DNA of 64,000 nucleotides from DYJE01 sp041660385. Its GTDB lineage: Bacteria > Desulfobacterota > Desulfobacteria > Desulfobacterales > Desulfolunaceae. Below are positions 51,348-61,068 of this stretch, one piece after another. The notes beneath the pieces were generated by a model. That model ran no database searches. It saw only the letters and a list, made by a program, of their open reading frames with translations, and had not been told where the DNA came from. The translations under genes and the position numbers were made by a program. Where the stretch lies: the NCBI GenBank assembly GCA_041660385.1, contig JBAZWJ010000002.1, positions 1 to 64,000 of the forward strand, given 5' to 3'. Positions within the stretch are counted from its first letter, which is position 1; each line of letters starts with the position of its first letter.

Positions 51348-51761
51348 CTATTTTACATCAACAACGATCACTTCTTTTGCAGGTGAACTGCTGTCAATGA
51401 AACCGATGGCTCCGCTGGTCTGGGTTATGAAGTCAATAAGCTGCTTGGGATTTTTAAAAAGGCGTGGAGACAGCTTACCCCCGGTGTAAAGTTTTTCATC
51501 CCACATACTGCCATATTTTTTAGGGCTCATTCCTAAATAAGTTTTAAAAAATGACTTGGCTGTATCGCCCTCAGACAGGGCCGCAACTGAAATTTTCGAC
51601 TTGTCGTTCCAATATTGTTTGTTTCCTAAAAAGATATCTTTGATATCCTGACTTGTAAGTGTGCTCTGGGTTACGGATTTGTTGGCAATGACCATCAGCT
51701 CTGCTTGAGCCGCAATCGCTGTTAACATGAGCATACATACACAGATGATGAACGTTTTCAT
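51348..51761 (-). CDS. Small PstS-like periplasmic binding protein
   Basis: A 137-residue exported protein with a signal peptide ending AIAAQA and GGGAGG nine bases before the ATG. It is a single-lobe version of the phosphate-type periplasmic binding fold: LMVIANKSVTQSTLTSQDIKDIFLGNKQYW, then ALSEGDTAKSFFKTYLGMSPKKYGSMWDEKLYTG and IDFITQTSGAIGFID. Full PstS proteins are about twice as long. It follows a hybrid histidine kinase by 32 bases. Similar short binding proteins accompany signalling genes in Desulfobacterota and Vibrio. The ligand is unknown, and phosphate binding is not implied. Confidence 0.85.
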   Translation of the reverse strand: MKTFIICVCMLMLTAIAAQAELMVIANKSVTQSTLTSQDIKDIFLGNKQYWNDKSKISVAALSEGDTAKSFFKTYLGMSPKKYGSMWDEKLYTGGKLSPRLFKNPKQLIDFITQTSGAIGFIDSSSPAKEVIVVDVK

Positions 51762-51793
51762 AAGAACAACCTCCCTTGTTGGTGTAACAACCG

Positions 51794-54355
51794 TCAGAAT
51801 ACCGGAACATCCGGATGGGTAAAAGGGTCATGTTGGGCGAGAGCGCCCGTTTTCTTTCGTTCCATGATTTTGTTAATCATGGTGGAAAGATCACTGAATT
51901 TAACAGGTTTTGCAATATAATCATCCATCCCGGCATTTAAATATTTTTCCCTGTCTCCCTTCATGGCGTTGGCCGTGAGGGCTATGATGGGCATCCTTTC
52001 TGTTCCTGGGGTGGATTTTTCATTTATTCGAATGATTTCAGTTGCCCTGAAACCATCTATCACCGGCATCTGGCCGTCCATGAGAATCAGATCGAAGCAA
52101 CCATTACTCTGGAGAAGATCGATGGCTTCTTTACCGTTGTTTGCAACTGTAACGGTATGGCCCATTTTTTTCAACATTTTTGTGGCGACTTTCTGATTTA
52201 TATTGTTGTCTTCTACGAGTAAAACATTCAACTTGGAATCTATTGTTGGGAGTGCTTCTCCATCAGCGACAAGGTTTGTTGATTCTGAGCTATGTATCAA
52301 TGAGTCAGAAAATAATTTGCTTAATTGAGTGAGCTTGAATGGTTTTTTTATTAAATAAACGTGAGAGGCGAAGTCTGAATATCTTGAAAATTGCTCATGA
52401 ACTATCTTTGAAAAAGGAGAAATCATCAGAACTATTTTTCTTTTAAACTCCTTGTTATCAGATATGAAATCAAGGGTTGCTTCTATCACAGCCAATGGGA
52501 CTGTGTCGTCGATGAGAATGATGTGGAAGAATTCATTTGACGTATTTTCGTAAGAAAGGAATTCTGGAATTTGAGTAGGGCCATTGATGGGGACTGGTAT
52601 CATTCCATTATCTTGAAAAATCTGGAGATAAAAATTTAAAAGAATTGGATCTCCTGACAATACAGCAGCCCGTTTCTCTTTCAATGGGTTTTGCAATATG
52701 TTTTGAGCGAGTTGATTTTCATCAAAAATTTCAAATGTCAGTTCAACATGAAAAATCGTCCCAGGCGTGTTGTGGGATTCGGGATTTGGGCTTTCCACAT
52801 GGATAGACCCTTTCATGAGTTCAGCTAATTTCTTTGAGATAGCCAGGCCAAGACCGGTACCACCGAATTCACGTGTTGTGGAGCCTGATGCCTGAGAAAA
52901 CGGCTGAAAGATCCTTTCCACCTTGTTTGGGGGAATACCGATACCTGTATCTGAAACCGAAAACCGAAGGACGGTCTGTGTCGACGTTCTCGAAACAAGA
53001 GAAGCACGGATCAGTATGTGCCCAATGACTGTGAATTTGACTGCGTTGCCGATAAGGTTAATGAGAATCTGTTTGAGACGAATTGGATCACCGTTCAGAT
53101 GCCGGGGAACGTCCGGATTAATTCTTTGAGCAATTTCAATGTGCTTTTCGTATGCACGAATCCCTGTTGTGTTGAGGACTTCATCCATGATCAGTTCAAG
53201 GTTGAAGGGTATGTTTTCAAGCTCCACTCGATCAGCTTCGATTTTTGAAAAGTCGAGGATATCATTGATCAATCCAAGGAAAGTCTGTGACGAATCGTGA
53301 ATGGATTCGATGTATTCTTTTTGTTCATCGGTTAGGTTTGTTGAAAGCATGAGATCCGTAAAACCCACCACAGCATTGAGGGGTGTTCTTATTTCGTGGC
53401 TCATGCTTGCAAGAAAACCGCTTTTTGAAATGGTTGCAATTTCAGCCTCTACAGCCATTTTATTGGCTTTTGAAATGGCTTTTTCCAGATCCTCAGTCAT
53501 GCGTTGGAGTTCGATATTCGCTTTTTCCAGTTCGTTTTTTGAACGGCTGAGATCGTTTTCCGTTTCGATACGTTCGCTGATGTCCTCATACACAATGATG
53601 ATTCCGTCGATTTCTCCATTGTTGAGAAGGGGGGAGCCGGAAACAGAGTAGTATTTGTCAAACCCTATTGACTTCCTGGAAACCAGGACATCCGTACTGC
53701 TGATCTGCTTACCCGCGAGTATGCTCTTGTACATATCGAGTATTTTTGAATGAATAATATCTGTATGTGAAAAGATATGCTTGCCAATGTAGTCCAGTTT
53801 GTCATGGCCTGGCTTTGCAATGTATTTTATAAAATATGTATTGAGATCAAGGATATAACCCTGTTTGTCGAGCATGAGGAATGCCGAAGGACTGTTCTCG
53901 AAAAACTGATGGTAGAGGTTATGGACTGGGGGCTGATTCACATTAGACCGCTTGAGTGTGTCAAGATGAGCGAACAGCCTTAATTTATTTTTCAGGATAT
54001 TTTTGTTAACAGGTTTGAGCATGTAGTCCACCAGCCCCTCGCCCGGTTTGTTGAATTGGAGGTCGGGGTGAGGGGCGTTATCGAGGAGAAACATGATGGG
54101 TATCTGTTTCAATCTTTCACTTGTACGAATTAAACCCGCTGTTCTGACAGCGGATTGGAAATAGTCCTGAGTCTTGTTATCCACATCCATGATGATGGCA
54201 ATGAAATTAAATTCAAACAAAAGAGCTATGGCACCGCTTGTCGTATCAGCAAGATGAAACACCATTTGCGGATCGGCGAATGAGTCGTCGCGGAAGAAAT
54301 CATCAATGCCTTCTTGCCTGAAAAGAAGGATATGGCTGGTTGTTTTTGAAAACAT
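51794..54355 (-). CDS. Cytoplasmic hybrid sensor histidine kinase
   Basis: An 853-residue protein with no membrane helix. Order: an N-terminal degenerate receiver (about 1-135, FIAIIMDVD at the phosphoacceptor strand and a MLKPVNK lysine), a PAS domain (FFENSPSAFLMLDKQGYILDLN, about 150-265), a coiled coil, HisKA with the His in SMSHEIRTPLNAVVGF, HATPase_c (NLIGNAVKFT, DTGIGIP, GGTGLGLAIS), a pseudo-receiver (about 565-680), and a complete receiver (VLLVEDNNINQKVA, then LMDGQMPVIDG with the Asp). Start at 54355 or a TTG two codons up; no good ribosome site. It shares an operon with the small periplasmic protein, which cannot touch it directly without a membrane relay. Confidence 0.93.
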   Translation of the reverse strand: MFSKTTSHILLFRQEGIDDFFRDDSFADPQMVFHLADTTSGAIALLFEFNFIAIIMDVDNKTQDYFQSAVRTAGLIRTSERLKQIPIMFLLDNAPHPDLQFNKPGEGLVDYMLKPVNKNILKNKLRLFAHLDTLKRSNVNQPPVHNLYHQFFENSPSAFLMLDKQGYILDLNTYFIKYIAKPGHDKLDYIGKHIFSHTDIIHSKILDMYKSILAGKQISSTDVLVSRKSIGFDKYYSVSGSPLLNNGEIDGIIIVYEDISERIETENDLSRSKNELEKANIELQRMTEDLEKAISKANKMAVEAEIATISKSGFLASMSHEIRTPLNAVVGFTDLMLSTNLTDEQKEYIESIHDSSQTFLGLINDILDFSKIEADRVELENIPFNLELIMDEVLNTTGIRAYEKHIEIAQRINPDVPRHLNGDPIRLKQILINLIGNAVKFTVIGHILIRASLVSRTSTQTVLRFSVSDTGIGIPPNKVERIFQPFSQASGSTTREFGGTGLGLAISKKLAELMKGSIHVESPNPESHNTPGTIFHVELTFEIFDENQLAQNILQNPLKEKRAAVLSGDPILLNFYLQIFQDNGMIPVPINGPTQIPEFLSYENTSNEFFHIILIDDTVPLAVIEATLDFISDNKEFKRKIVLMISPFSKIVHEQFSRYSDFASHVYLIKKPFKLTQLSKLFSDSLIHSSESTNLVADGEALPTIDSKLNVLLVEDNNINQKVATKMLKKMGHTVTVANNGKEAIDLLQSNGCFDLILMDGQMPVIDGFRATEIIRINEKSTPGTERMPIIALTANAMKGDREKYLNAGMDDYIAKPVKFSDLSTMINKIMERKKTGALAQHDPFTHPDVPVF

Positions 54356-54638
54356 AATCAAAAAATAATCAATTTTTATTGGTTTTGAAATTCAATATTT
54401 ACTTGGCGACTTGTTATGAATCTGGCGCGAAATTCATTTTTGTTTTATTAGGATCTTGAGGAAGCATAATCAAGAAAAAATGATTTGTTCAGTAAAATAT
54501 AACATTCCGAAAATTAAAACTCAAACGATATTAACCAGGAAATAAAATCCATTACCATTTGTTGCCCGTATTGAAATCGCATAAAGACGTTACTATATTT
54601 TTAGGTAGCACTGATGCCATTCGACAGGGAGGATGTTT

Positions 54639-55535
54639 ATGAATAAATCTAAATGGTTGAAGCTTCGTATAGTGAATGAAATTAAATCTTTTACCTTGAT
54701 AATTGTCTTGGCGGCCATAATGGGGCTTATCGCTTATGTCATCGCTGGGACTTCCCTTGCTTTCATCATGTTTGCAGGTATTGGATTTATTTATCTGATC
54801 AGTCCAGGTATTGCGCCAAAGCTGATGATGGGTTTTTTCAAGGTAAGACCTTTGAGTTATTATGATGCACCACAGATCCATCATATGATGAGTCTGCTAA
54901 GCAGGCGGGCTGAGCTTGAAAATTCACCTGAAATTTATATCATACCCACAGAGACTATTGCAGCTTTTGCCACTGGCACTCGTGAAAAATCAGCTATTGC
55001 CTTGTCAGCCGGTGTTTTAACAAAAATGAATCTTGATGAAATCGCAGCTATTGCTGCCCACGAGATCAGCCACATCCGCAATAACGATATGCGATCCATG
55101 TGGTTTGCCCTGCTTCTGGGGCGGCTTACTGAAATGCTTTCATTATGGGGACAGGTTCTTTTGTTGCTCAGTCTGCCATTTATTTTCATGAATCAGATCC
55201 AGGTGGCCCTTGTACCCATTGTTGTTTTGATTGTCGCGCCTCTTTTTTCATATATGGTACAGCTCACCTTGTCACGTGTAAATGAATTCAACGCGGATCT
55301 TGGATCAGCTGAACTTATGGGGAGTCCTCAACCCCTGATTTCGGCCCTTTCGAAAATTGAATATGACAGGAAGGGTTTTATCGGTTATTTGTTTCCGCGA
55401 AAAACCCTTACGGATGAATCTTCTTTATTCAGAACCCATCCGCCTACTGAAGAAAGGATCAGGCGACTACGGGAAATCCAGGCCCCAAAAAAAAACGCCA
55501 TGAGCCTAATAATATCAGGTCATGGCGTTTCATAA
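54639..55535 (+). CDS. HtpX-like M48 zinc metalloprotease
   Basis: A 298-residue inner-membrane protease starting at 54639, with GGAGG six bases upstream. Two helices near residues 20-65 precede the active site IAAHEISHIRNND (HEXXH), and two more hydrophobic segments lie at about 165-205. The third zinc ligand is in LTLSRVNEFNADLGSAEL (Glu in EFNAD). The C-terminus has LFRTHPPTEERIRRLREI, typical of HtpX. The family degrades misfolded membrane proteins. Its last 15 codons double as the terminator of the convergent operon. Confidence 0.93.
   Translation: MNKSKWLKLRIVNEIKSFTLIIVLAAIMGLIAYVIAGTSLAFIMFAGIGFIYLISPGIAPKLMMGFFKVRPLSYYDAPQIHHMMSLLSRRAELENSPEIYIIPTETIAAFATGTREKSAIALSAGVLTKMNLDEIAAIAAHEISHIRNNDMRSMWFALLLGRLTEMLSLWGQVLLLLSLPFIFMNQIQVALVPIVVLIVAPLFSYMVQLTLSRVNEFNADLGSAELMGSPQPLISALSKIEYDRKGFIGYLFPRKTLTDESSLFRTHPPTEERIRRLREIQAPKKNAMSLIISGHGVS
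55487..55530 (-). terminator. Intrinsic terminator of the fusA operon, inside the end of the HtpX-like gene
   Basis: AAACGCCATGA (55493-55503) and TCATGGCGTTT (55520-55530) are perfect 11-base arms. On the minus strand the second arm runs straight into a T-run of nine. It lies 35 bases past the stop of the RecA-fold gene. Because it is within the coding region of the opposite gene, its sequence is constrained twice. Confidence 0.85.
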
Positions 55536-55564
55536 GTTTATGTGATTCTATTCAGATAGAATCA

Positions 55565-56260
55565 TTATGCGTAAATCAACATGGTGTCCGTATCGATGAA
55601 AAGCGGCTTGCTTTTTTCTGCGACCAACTGACCTTTGAGGATATTGAGGTTCACAGTTTTATTATCAGGAACCATCTGGAAAAGTAAGCTGAACAGATCA
55701 CTTATGCCTGAAAGCTGGACGGGATAACCATCCTGATCTGGTTCTTCATGACGGTGAGTTGTTACGGTGAACCACACGTTCATTCCCATTTTTTCGGCAA
55801 GAATTTTCAAATCCTTGAGAAGGGATCGATCACATGAGTCAAAGGGGAAACCGTCGATTACAAGTGTTTCAGGTTTGAAAATGTCCTGTTCGATCATGTC
55901 AGCAAGGCGTTCTTCAAGCCGTGGAACTGAGAAGCCATCAAGCTTGAGAGTCATGATCAGACGGTTTGGAAGAATGGTATTCCACGCCTGATTTAAACGA
56001 TTGATGCCATTTTTAGGGGCCATGAGGTTGAACACCTCTCTGTACCAGAGGTTGATCTTGTTTACAGGTTCGTCAAGGCTGATATGAAGAACTTTCTGTC
56101 CTCTGGCCATGGCGAAAAGGCCGACTTGAACAAGAAAAGACGTTTTTCCTATGCCTGCTCTTGCACAGATCGCTCCCATCTGACCGGGGGGGATCAGGGT
56201 GTCCGTTTCAAAACCAAGTTGTGTCAACGGGTTGTCCAGTTGTATTGTGTTTTCATTCAT
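55565..56260 (-). CDS. RecA/KaiC-fold P-loop ATPase, unknown role
   Basis: A 231-residue soluble ATPase. Walker A is CARAGIGKTSFL at about 33-44, then VLHISLDEPVNKINLWY, a Glu-containing strand in the position of the catalytic Glu, and Walker B TLVIDGFPFDS, then VWFTVTTHRH. The C-terminal half ends with SGISDLFSLLFQMVPDNKTVNLNILKGQLVAEKS. This is the ATPase core of DnaB/KaiC-type proteins without extra domains. It begins 20 bases after EF-G in the same operon and is followed by a strong terminator. An association with translation is suggested by position only. Confidence 0.8.
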   Translation of the reverse strand: MNENTIQLDNPLTQLGFETDTLIPPGQMGAICARAGIGKTSFLVQVGLFAMARGQKVLHISLDEPVNKINLWYREVFNLMAPKNGINRLNQAWNTILPNRLIMTLKLDGFSVPRLEERLADMIEQDIFKPETLVIDGFPFDSCDRSLLKDLKILAEKMGMNVWFTVTTHRHEEPDQDGYPVQLSGISDLFSLLFQMVPDNKTVNLNILKGQLVAEKSKPLFIDTDTMLIYA

Positions 56261-56280
56261 AGTTTATATATCCTTATCGG

Positions 56281-58362
56281 TTATTTCTTTTTCTCATCCT
56301 GAGCCGCTTTCAAAAGAGTCTCTGCAATCATCTGGGGAACCTGCTTGTACATGGCGAATTCCATAGTGAACTGCGCTTTTCCTTGTGTGTTCGAGCGGAG
56401 AATTGTAGAAAAGCCGAACATTTCGGAAAGGGGAACCTGCGCTTCGATACGGCACATGACACCTTCGTCCTGAGAACCCAGGATCATGCCGCGTCTCTGG
56501 TTGATGAGGCCCATACAGTTGCCCTGAAATTCCGTAGGTGTTTCGATTTCCACTTTCATGATCGGTTCGTGGATGACAGGTTTGGCCTTGTTGTAAGCTT
56601 CGATAAACCCGCCACGAGCTGCCGCCTGGAACGCCATATCTGAACTGTCTACTGCATGGAAAGCACCGTCAGTCAATGTGATTTTGATTCCTGTGACAGG
56701 GTATTCCATTTTTGGCCCTTTGGCAAGACAGAGGCGAAAGCCTTTTTCGCAGGCAGGGATATAGTTAGTGGGGATACGCCCTCCCGTAACCTTGTTTTCA
56801 AAAATGAAATGCTCGTCTTCAATGGGTTCCATGAAACCCATGACTTTGGCGTACTGGCCTGAACCACCGGTCTGTTTTTTGTGGATGTATTCGTATTCTG
56901 CTCTCTGGGTGATAGTTTCCCTGTACGCAACACGAGGTTTACCTGTTTCCACTTCGGCTTTGTATTCTCTGAACATGCGTTCTACGTAGACTTCCAGATG
57001 AAGCTCGCCCATGCCCTCGATGATCGTTTCATTTGTTTCGGGATCAACGTGGGTTTTGAATGTGGGATCTTCCTTGGTGAAACGGGAGAGCGCCTTGGAC
57101 ATGTTGATCTGAGATTTGTTGTCCTTGGGTTTTACAGCAAGCGAGATAACAGGATCCGGAACAAACATGGATAACATGGTCAAGTTGAGAGAAGGATCGG
57201 TGAACGTGTCACCTGAAGAGCATTCGACTCCGAACAGTGCACCGATATATCCTGCATGGATCACCTCAATGTCTTCCATTTCAGCGGCGTGCATTCTGAC
57301 AACGCGGCCGATTTTGACTTTACGGCCGTTCCGGCTGTTCACAACCGTGTCGCCTTTTTTGATGGTGCCCTGATATACTCTGATGTAGGTAAGCTGGCCG
57401 TAGTTGCCGTCTTCCAGTTTAAAGGCTAGCGCCACGGTTTTTTCTTCCGTGTCGCTCATAAGGATCACGGGCATTTCGTTATTGTCCATGTCCAGAGCTT
57501 CGTTTTTTACATCGTATGGGGCCGGAAGGTAATGAGTTACGGCGTCCAGAAGGGGTTGCACACCTTTGTTTTTGTATGCAGAGCCCATGAGTACCGGGGT
57601 AAGTTTACGTGCGATGGTTCCGCGACGAACACCTTCGATGATCAGTTCTGAGGTGATTTCAGCTTCTTCAAGAATAGCTTCAGTTAATTCATCTGAGAAG
57701 AGGGATGCTGCTTCGATCAGTTCTTCACGTTTTGCTATAGCTTCGTCCAGCAGTTCTTTGGGGATCTCTTCTTCGATGATGGTTTCACCGTTTTTGCCTT
57801 CGAAATAAAGAGCCTTCATGGTGAGAAGATCAATCATACCCATGTGTTTGTCTTCAAGGCCCACTGGGATCTGAAGCGCTACAGGGTTGTGACCCAGTTT
57901 TTCTTTAAGCTGGGTTACAACGCGGAAGGGGTTTGCACCGCTTCGATCGCATTTGTTGATGAAGGCGATGCATGGTACGTTGTACCGTTTCATCTGGTTG
58001 TCCACGGTGATGGACTGGCTTTGAACGCCGGATACCGAACACAACACGAGAATGGCACCGTCAAGAACACGTAAAGAGCGCTCCACCTCTATGGTGAAAT
58101 CTACGTGGCCGGGAGTGTCGATGATGTTAATTTCGGTATCTTTCCATTCACAGAACGTTGCGGCAGAAGCAATGGTGATGCCTCGTTCCTTTTCCAGTTC
58201 CATGGAGTCCATTACGGCTCCGACACCGTCTTTTCCTTTGACGTCGTGAATAGCGTGGATCCTATTGGTGTAAAAAAGAATCCTTTCGGTAAGGGTGGTT
58301 TTGCCCGAGTCAATATGGGCGCTGATGCCGATGTTTCTAACTTTTGACAAATCGATTTTCAT
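56281..58362 (-). CDS. fusA: Elongation factor G, mitochondrial-like (spdEFG1-type)
   Basis: A 693-residue translational GTPase with all five domains: GISAHIDSGKTTLTERILFY (P-loop), KERGITIASAA, DTPGHVDFTIEVERS, FINKCDRSGAN, and ends with domain V (IMKVEIETPTEFQGNCMGLINQRRG). Sequence such as HDVKGKDGVGAVMDSMELEKERGI and SGVQSQSITVDNQMKRYNVP resembles mitochondrial EF-G1 and the spirochaete/planctomycete/delta EF-G1 group rather than the EF-G of the str operon. No rpsL, rpsG or tuf is adjacent, consistent with such paralogues lying alone. It may be the main EF-G or a paralogue specialised for translocation. Confidence 0.95.
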   Translation of the reverse strand: MKIDLSKVRNIGISAHIDSGKTTLTERILFYTNRIHAIHDVKGKDGVGAVMDSMELEKERGITIASAATFCEWKDTEINIIDTPGHVDFTIEVERSLRVLDGAILVLCSVSGVQSQSITVDNQMKRYNVPCIAFINKCDRSGANPFRVVTQLKEKLGHNPVALQIPVGLEDKHMGMIDLLTMKALYFEGKNGETIIEEEIPKELLDEAIAKREELIEAASLFSDELTEAILEEAEITSELIIEGVRRGTIARKLTPVLMGSAYKNKGVQPLLDAVTHYLPAPYDVKNEALDMDNNEMPVILMSDTEEKTVALAFKLEDGNYGQLTYIRVYQGTIKKGDTVVNSRNGRKVKIGRVVRMHAAEMEDIEVIHAGYIGALFGVECSSGDTFTDPSLNLTMLSMFVPDPVISLAVKPKDNKSQINMSKALSRFTKEDPTFKTHVDPETNETIIEGMGELHLEVYVERMFREYKAEVETGKPRVAYRETITQRAEYEYIHKKQTGGSGQYAKVMGFMEPIEDEHFIFENKVTGGRIPTNYIPACEKGFRLCLAKGPKMEYPVTGIKITLTDGAFHAVDSSDMAFQAAARGGFIEAYNKAKPVIHEPIMKVEIETPTEFQGNCMGLINQRRGMILGSQDEGVMCRIEAQVPLSEMFGFSTILRSNTQGKAQFTMEFAMYKQVPQMIAETLLKAAQDEKKK

Positions 58363-58550
58363 GGAGTGTGTCCTTCACAAAAGTACATATTTGGTGCATG
58401 CACAAATGACAAAACGTGATGAAAGCCGTATCCCAAAAAGGAAAATTCACCTTTATTTAAGATAACTATTCAGATTTTCATGAAATTTCCGGGCTTTCAT
58501 CACAGGGTGCGGAAAATACATGGTGGCAAACTGAAATCAACAAGAACGGT

Positions 58551-58579
58551 AACATACAGAGATGATGTGAGATTGTCAA
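58551..58579 (-). promoter_or_regulatory. Sigma-70 promoter for the fusA operon
   Basis: On the minus strand, TTGACA (58574-58579) is followed by exactly 17 bases and TATGTT (58551-58556). The leader to the fusA start would be about 180 bases. The 58363-58764 spacer (402 bases) contains this promoter and the terminator of the protease operon and nothing else I can support. Confidence 0.6.
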
Positions 58580-58673
58580 TAAGATCGTGTTAAAAATGTG
58601 TTAGAAGCTTATTTTATCCGGTTTCTTGTGATTCGGGAAATTATTATACTCCTTGTTTCAGTAACATGACAAC

Positions 58674-58705
58674 CAAAAAAAACAGGTTTTGAAACGCACC
58701 CTGTT
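58674..58705 (-). terminator. Intrinsic terminator of the LonB operon
   Basis: On the minus strand AACAGG (58700-58705) and CCTGTT (58681-58686) form the stem, and a T-run of eight follows. It lies about 60 bases past the protease stop. Confidence 0.65.
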
Positions 58706-58764
58706 GGGGTAGCTTCGAAACCGATATAATTAAAGGATTTCTCGATAAATCCCTAAGTCGGCAT

Positions 58765-61068
58765 TCAAAAAACATCGATATTTTCTTCGATGGGTTGCTT
58801 TATAATATGATCCGGAGGTTGTTTCATGGACTTCATGAATTCAAAATCCATACGGCTTCTCTCGGCCATTCGTTCTTCGAATCCATTTTTTTCTATGCCC
58901 ATCAGGATTTTGTAAGCGTGGTATTTGGTTTTGATGAAATAGATGTCAAAAGGATGATGACCTCCTTCTGTCCTGAAAATACGGACGCCTGGAATCTCAC
59001 CGTTCATGATCGGTTCGCATTCCATATTCACCAGAAGAGGTTCGATGTCTTCTCTGTTCTGCCAGGGGACGCAGGCCCCCATCATGTCCAGATCAAGATC
59101 CATGATGGATCTCACTTTTTCTGTTACTCCACCCACGGCAAGGATAATATCACCCGTGAGAGAGCCGGTGATGCCGAATTTCTGGTTCACGGGAACCTTG
59201 ATGTAATCGCTGATCAAGGCCACATCCATAGCAATGGAAGCGCTGTCGCCTTCCACGCCTCCGTGTGCCTGGATATATTCGATGTGCATTTCATAGCCGA
59301 TGTAAGGTGCACCTATTTTTCTGAATGTTTTTTTTATGGAAGCACGAACGTTCTGTGCAGCAGCTTTGGCGATGTCACCTGTTTTACCTGAGGCGGCCAC
59401 GGTGTCAACACCACCTGCGTTGATCTGGCAATGGATAGGCAAGGGCTGGCCGAACATCTGGCCGCTGGCCTGGGATGAAATGACAGCAAGGCCCACCACG
59501 TATCCGATGGAATCGGTCATGGAGCTGATGTAGTTTTTCAGTTCTTTTTTGTGGCGGATCGCTTCTTTGGACAAAGAGCCTTCCAGGCTGAGATGTTCGG
59601 TTAACGCTTTTTTCACATGGCTTGCCGTGACATATTCGGCATTTTCTAGAATGGCCTCATGTTCGGCTGTCTTGATGATTCCGTTGATAGGCCTCAATAT
59701 GGCACTCAATCTTCCATCCGACGCCCGGCAGCGGAGTTCTTTGATGATTTCCGCCACGGCATTACGGGTGAATTCCCTTGCTTTCAATGTATATTCATGT
59801 GGAAGGGGACGACCGAAAATTTTTTCGCTTCTCTGTCTCACACCGGTGTAGCCTTCGTTCTCGATGATCTCACCCCAGGTGTCGTTGAATTCTTTGCCGA
59901 TAGCGATGATTTCCTGTTTGATATAACAGGCAGTCTGCATAAGGGTTTCAGGTGTTTCTTCCACGCTTGATTCCATCTGAACGATTTCACCTTTGTCTTC
60001 AATGCGGCTCAAGAAAGCTCCGTCTCCTTCACTTTGCAGGAACGACAAGGTATCGTGGTTGCAACAGGCAATGATGATGTTGTTTGCCTTGAGCATGTTT
60101 TCCGAACGGTCAGCAGCGCCGCTTCCCGTGCTTTTCCCGCCTTCCAGAATGTATTCCTTGTTCTGCATGATTTCCAGGAGGCTTGACATGTAGCCGGATC
60201 GGACAAGCGTTTTCAACTCGTCTATATAAATGATCGGGGATTTGGCATGGGCTCCTAAGTAGGTCCGTTTATGAATCGGTGTCTGGAGATTCCCGGACTG
60301 ATAGGGATCGTGTCTGAATCCGCCTTTCATGTTCCGTGCGTCCGGTTCTGAAATGCAAACCATGAGGTCCTTGTCTTTTCTCGGATCGTAAAGAACTTCC
60401 GGGATCATGTCCACGAGCTGTTTCATTTCATTCTTTCTTCCGGCCTGATTGTCCTGCTGAATCCGTTCCTGAACCTTGTGGCTGTTGGACTGCATGAACA
60501 AGAAGATGGTACCGATACCGGCTAAACCAGTGAGAACGAACGCCTGAGGTAAAAATATACCCAAACCGATGCTCCCCAGTGTTATGAAAAAAAGTATATT
60601 TCTGACTCTGTTCACCTGCCGGATTTGTTCTTTTAGAGAAAAGGGCTCCACGTTGTATCGTGCGTTGTCGATATCTTCGGTTATCTTTTCGATTTGTTTA
60701 TCAATGGTTTCGGGAGAACCATAAGCAAAGCGCACATGGTTGTCGTCTTTCCCTGGATACGCTGCAATGGATTCTTTGGGTCTCAGATAATCTCCCATGG
60801 ACACATCAATGACTTCCTTGAACATGTTGGCGAGAAGGGATTTACCAGTTCCAGGTCTTCCCACCATCAGGATGTGGCCTTTGTTCTGAGCTATTTTCCT
60901 GATCGCACGTTTGGCATCGTTCTGAAAAATCACCTGTTCAATCGGATCAGCCGGTACGATGATTTCAGACGTGTCTTTGAAGCCTGACAGATGCTGGTCA
61001 AGGAATTCAGGATAGCTCAGAAGTTCACGGACAGCTTCGTAATCTTTTTCGGTATAAACATTATTCAT
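58765..61068 (-). CDS. Membrane-anchored LonB-type (archaeal-type) ATP-dependent protease
   Basis: A 767-residue AAA+ protease. The start at 61068 has AAGGGG seven bases upstream and overlaps the preceding gene by eight bases. Walker A is GRPGTGKS (70-77) and Walker B PIIYIDEL (about 279-285). Between them are two membrane helices (about 157-173 and 176-192), the signature of membrane LonB of archaea. There is no LAN substrate domain. The C-terminal protease has catalytic Ser 609 in GVEGDSASIAM and Lys 651 in GGVTEKVRS, 42 residues apart as in Lon. It should pull and degrade membrane or membrane-near proteins. It is coupled to the unknown gene upstream. Confidence 0.93.
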   Translation of the reverse strand: MNNVYTEKDYEAVRELLSYPEFLDQHLSGFKDTSEIIVPADPIEQVIFQNDAKRAIRKIAQNKGHILMVGRPGTGKSLLANMFKEVIDVSMGDYLRPKESIAAYPGKDDNHVRFAYGSPETIDKQIEKITEDIDNARYNVEPFSLKEQIRQVNRVRNILFFITLGSIGLGIFLPQAFVLTGLAGIGTIFLFMQSNSHKVQERIQQDNQAGRKNEMKQLVDMIPEVLYDPRKDKDLMVCISEPDARNMKGGFRHDPYQSGNLQTPIHKRTYLGAHAKSPIIYIDELKTLVRSGYMSSLLEIMQNKEYILEGGKSTGSGAADRSENMLKANNIIIACCNHDTLSFLQSEGDGAFLSRIEDKGEIVQMESSVEETPETLMQTACYIKQEIIAIGKEFNDTWGEIIENEGYTGVRQRSEKIFGRPLPHEYTLKAREFTRNAVAEIIKELRCRASDGRLSAILRPINGIIKTAEHEAILENAEYVTASHVKKALTEHLSLEGSLSKEAIRHKKELKNYISSMTDSIGYVVGLAVISSQASGQMFGQPLPIHCQINAGGVDTVAASGKTGDIAKAAAQNVRASIKKTFRKIGAPYIGYEMHIEYIQAHGGVEGDSASIAMDVALISDYIKVPVNQKFGITGSLTGDIILAVGGVTEKVRSIMDLDLDMMGACVPWQNREDIEPLLVNMECEPIMNGEIPGVRIFRTEGGHHPFDIYFIKTKYHAYKILMGIEKNGFEERMAERSRMDFEFMKSMKQPPDHIIKQPIEENIDVF

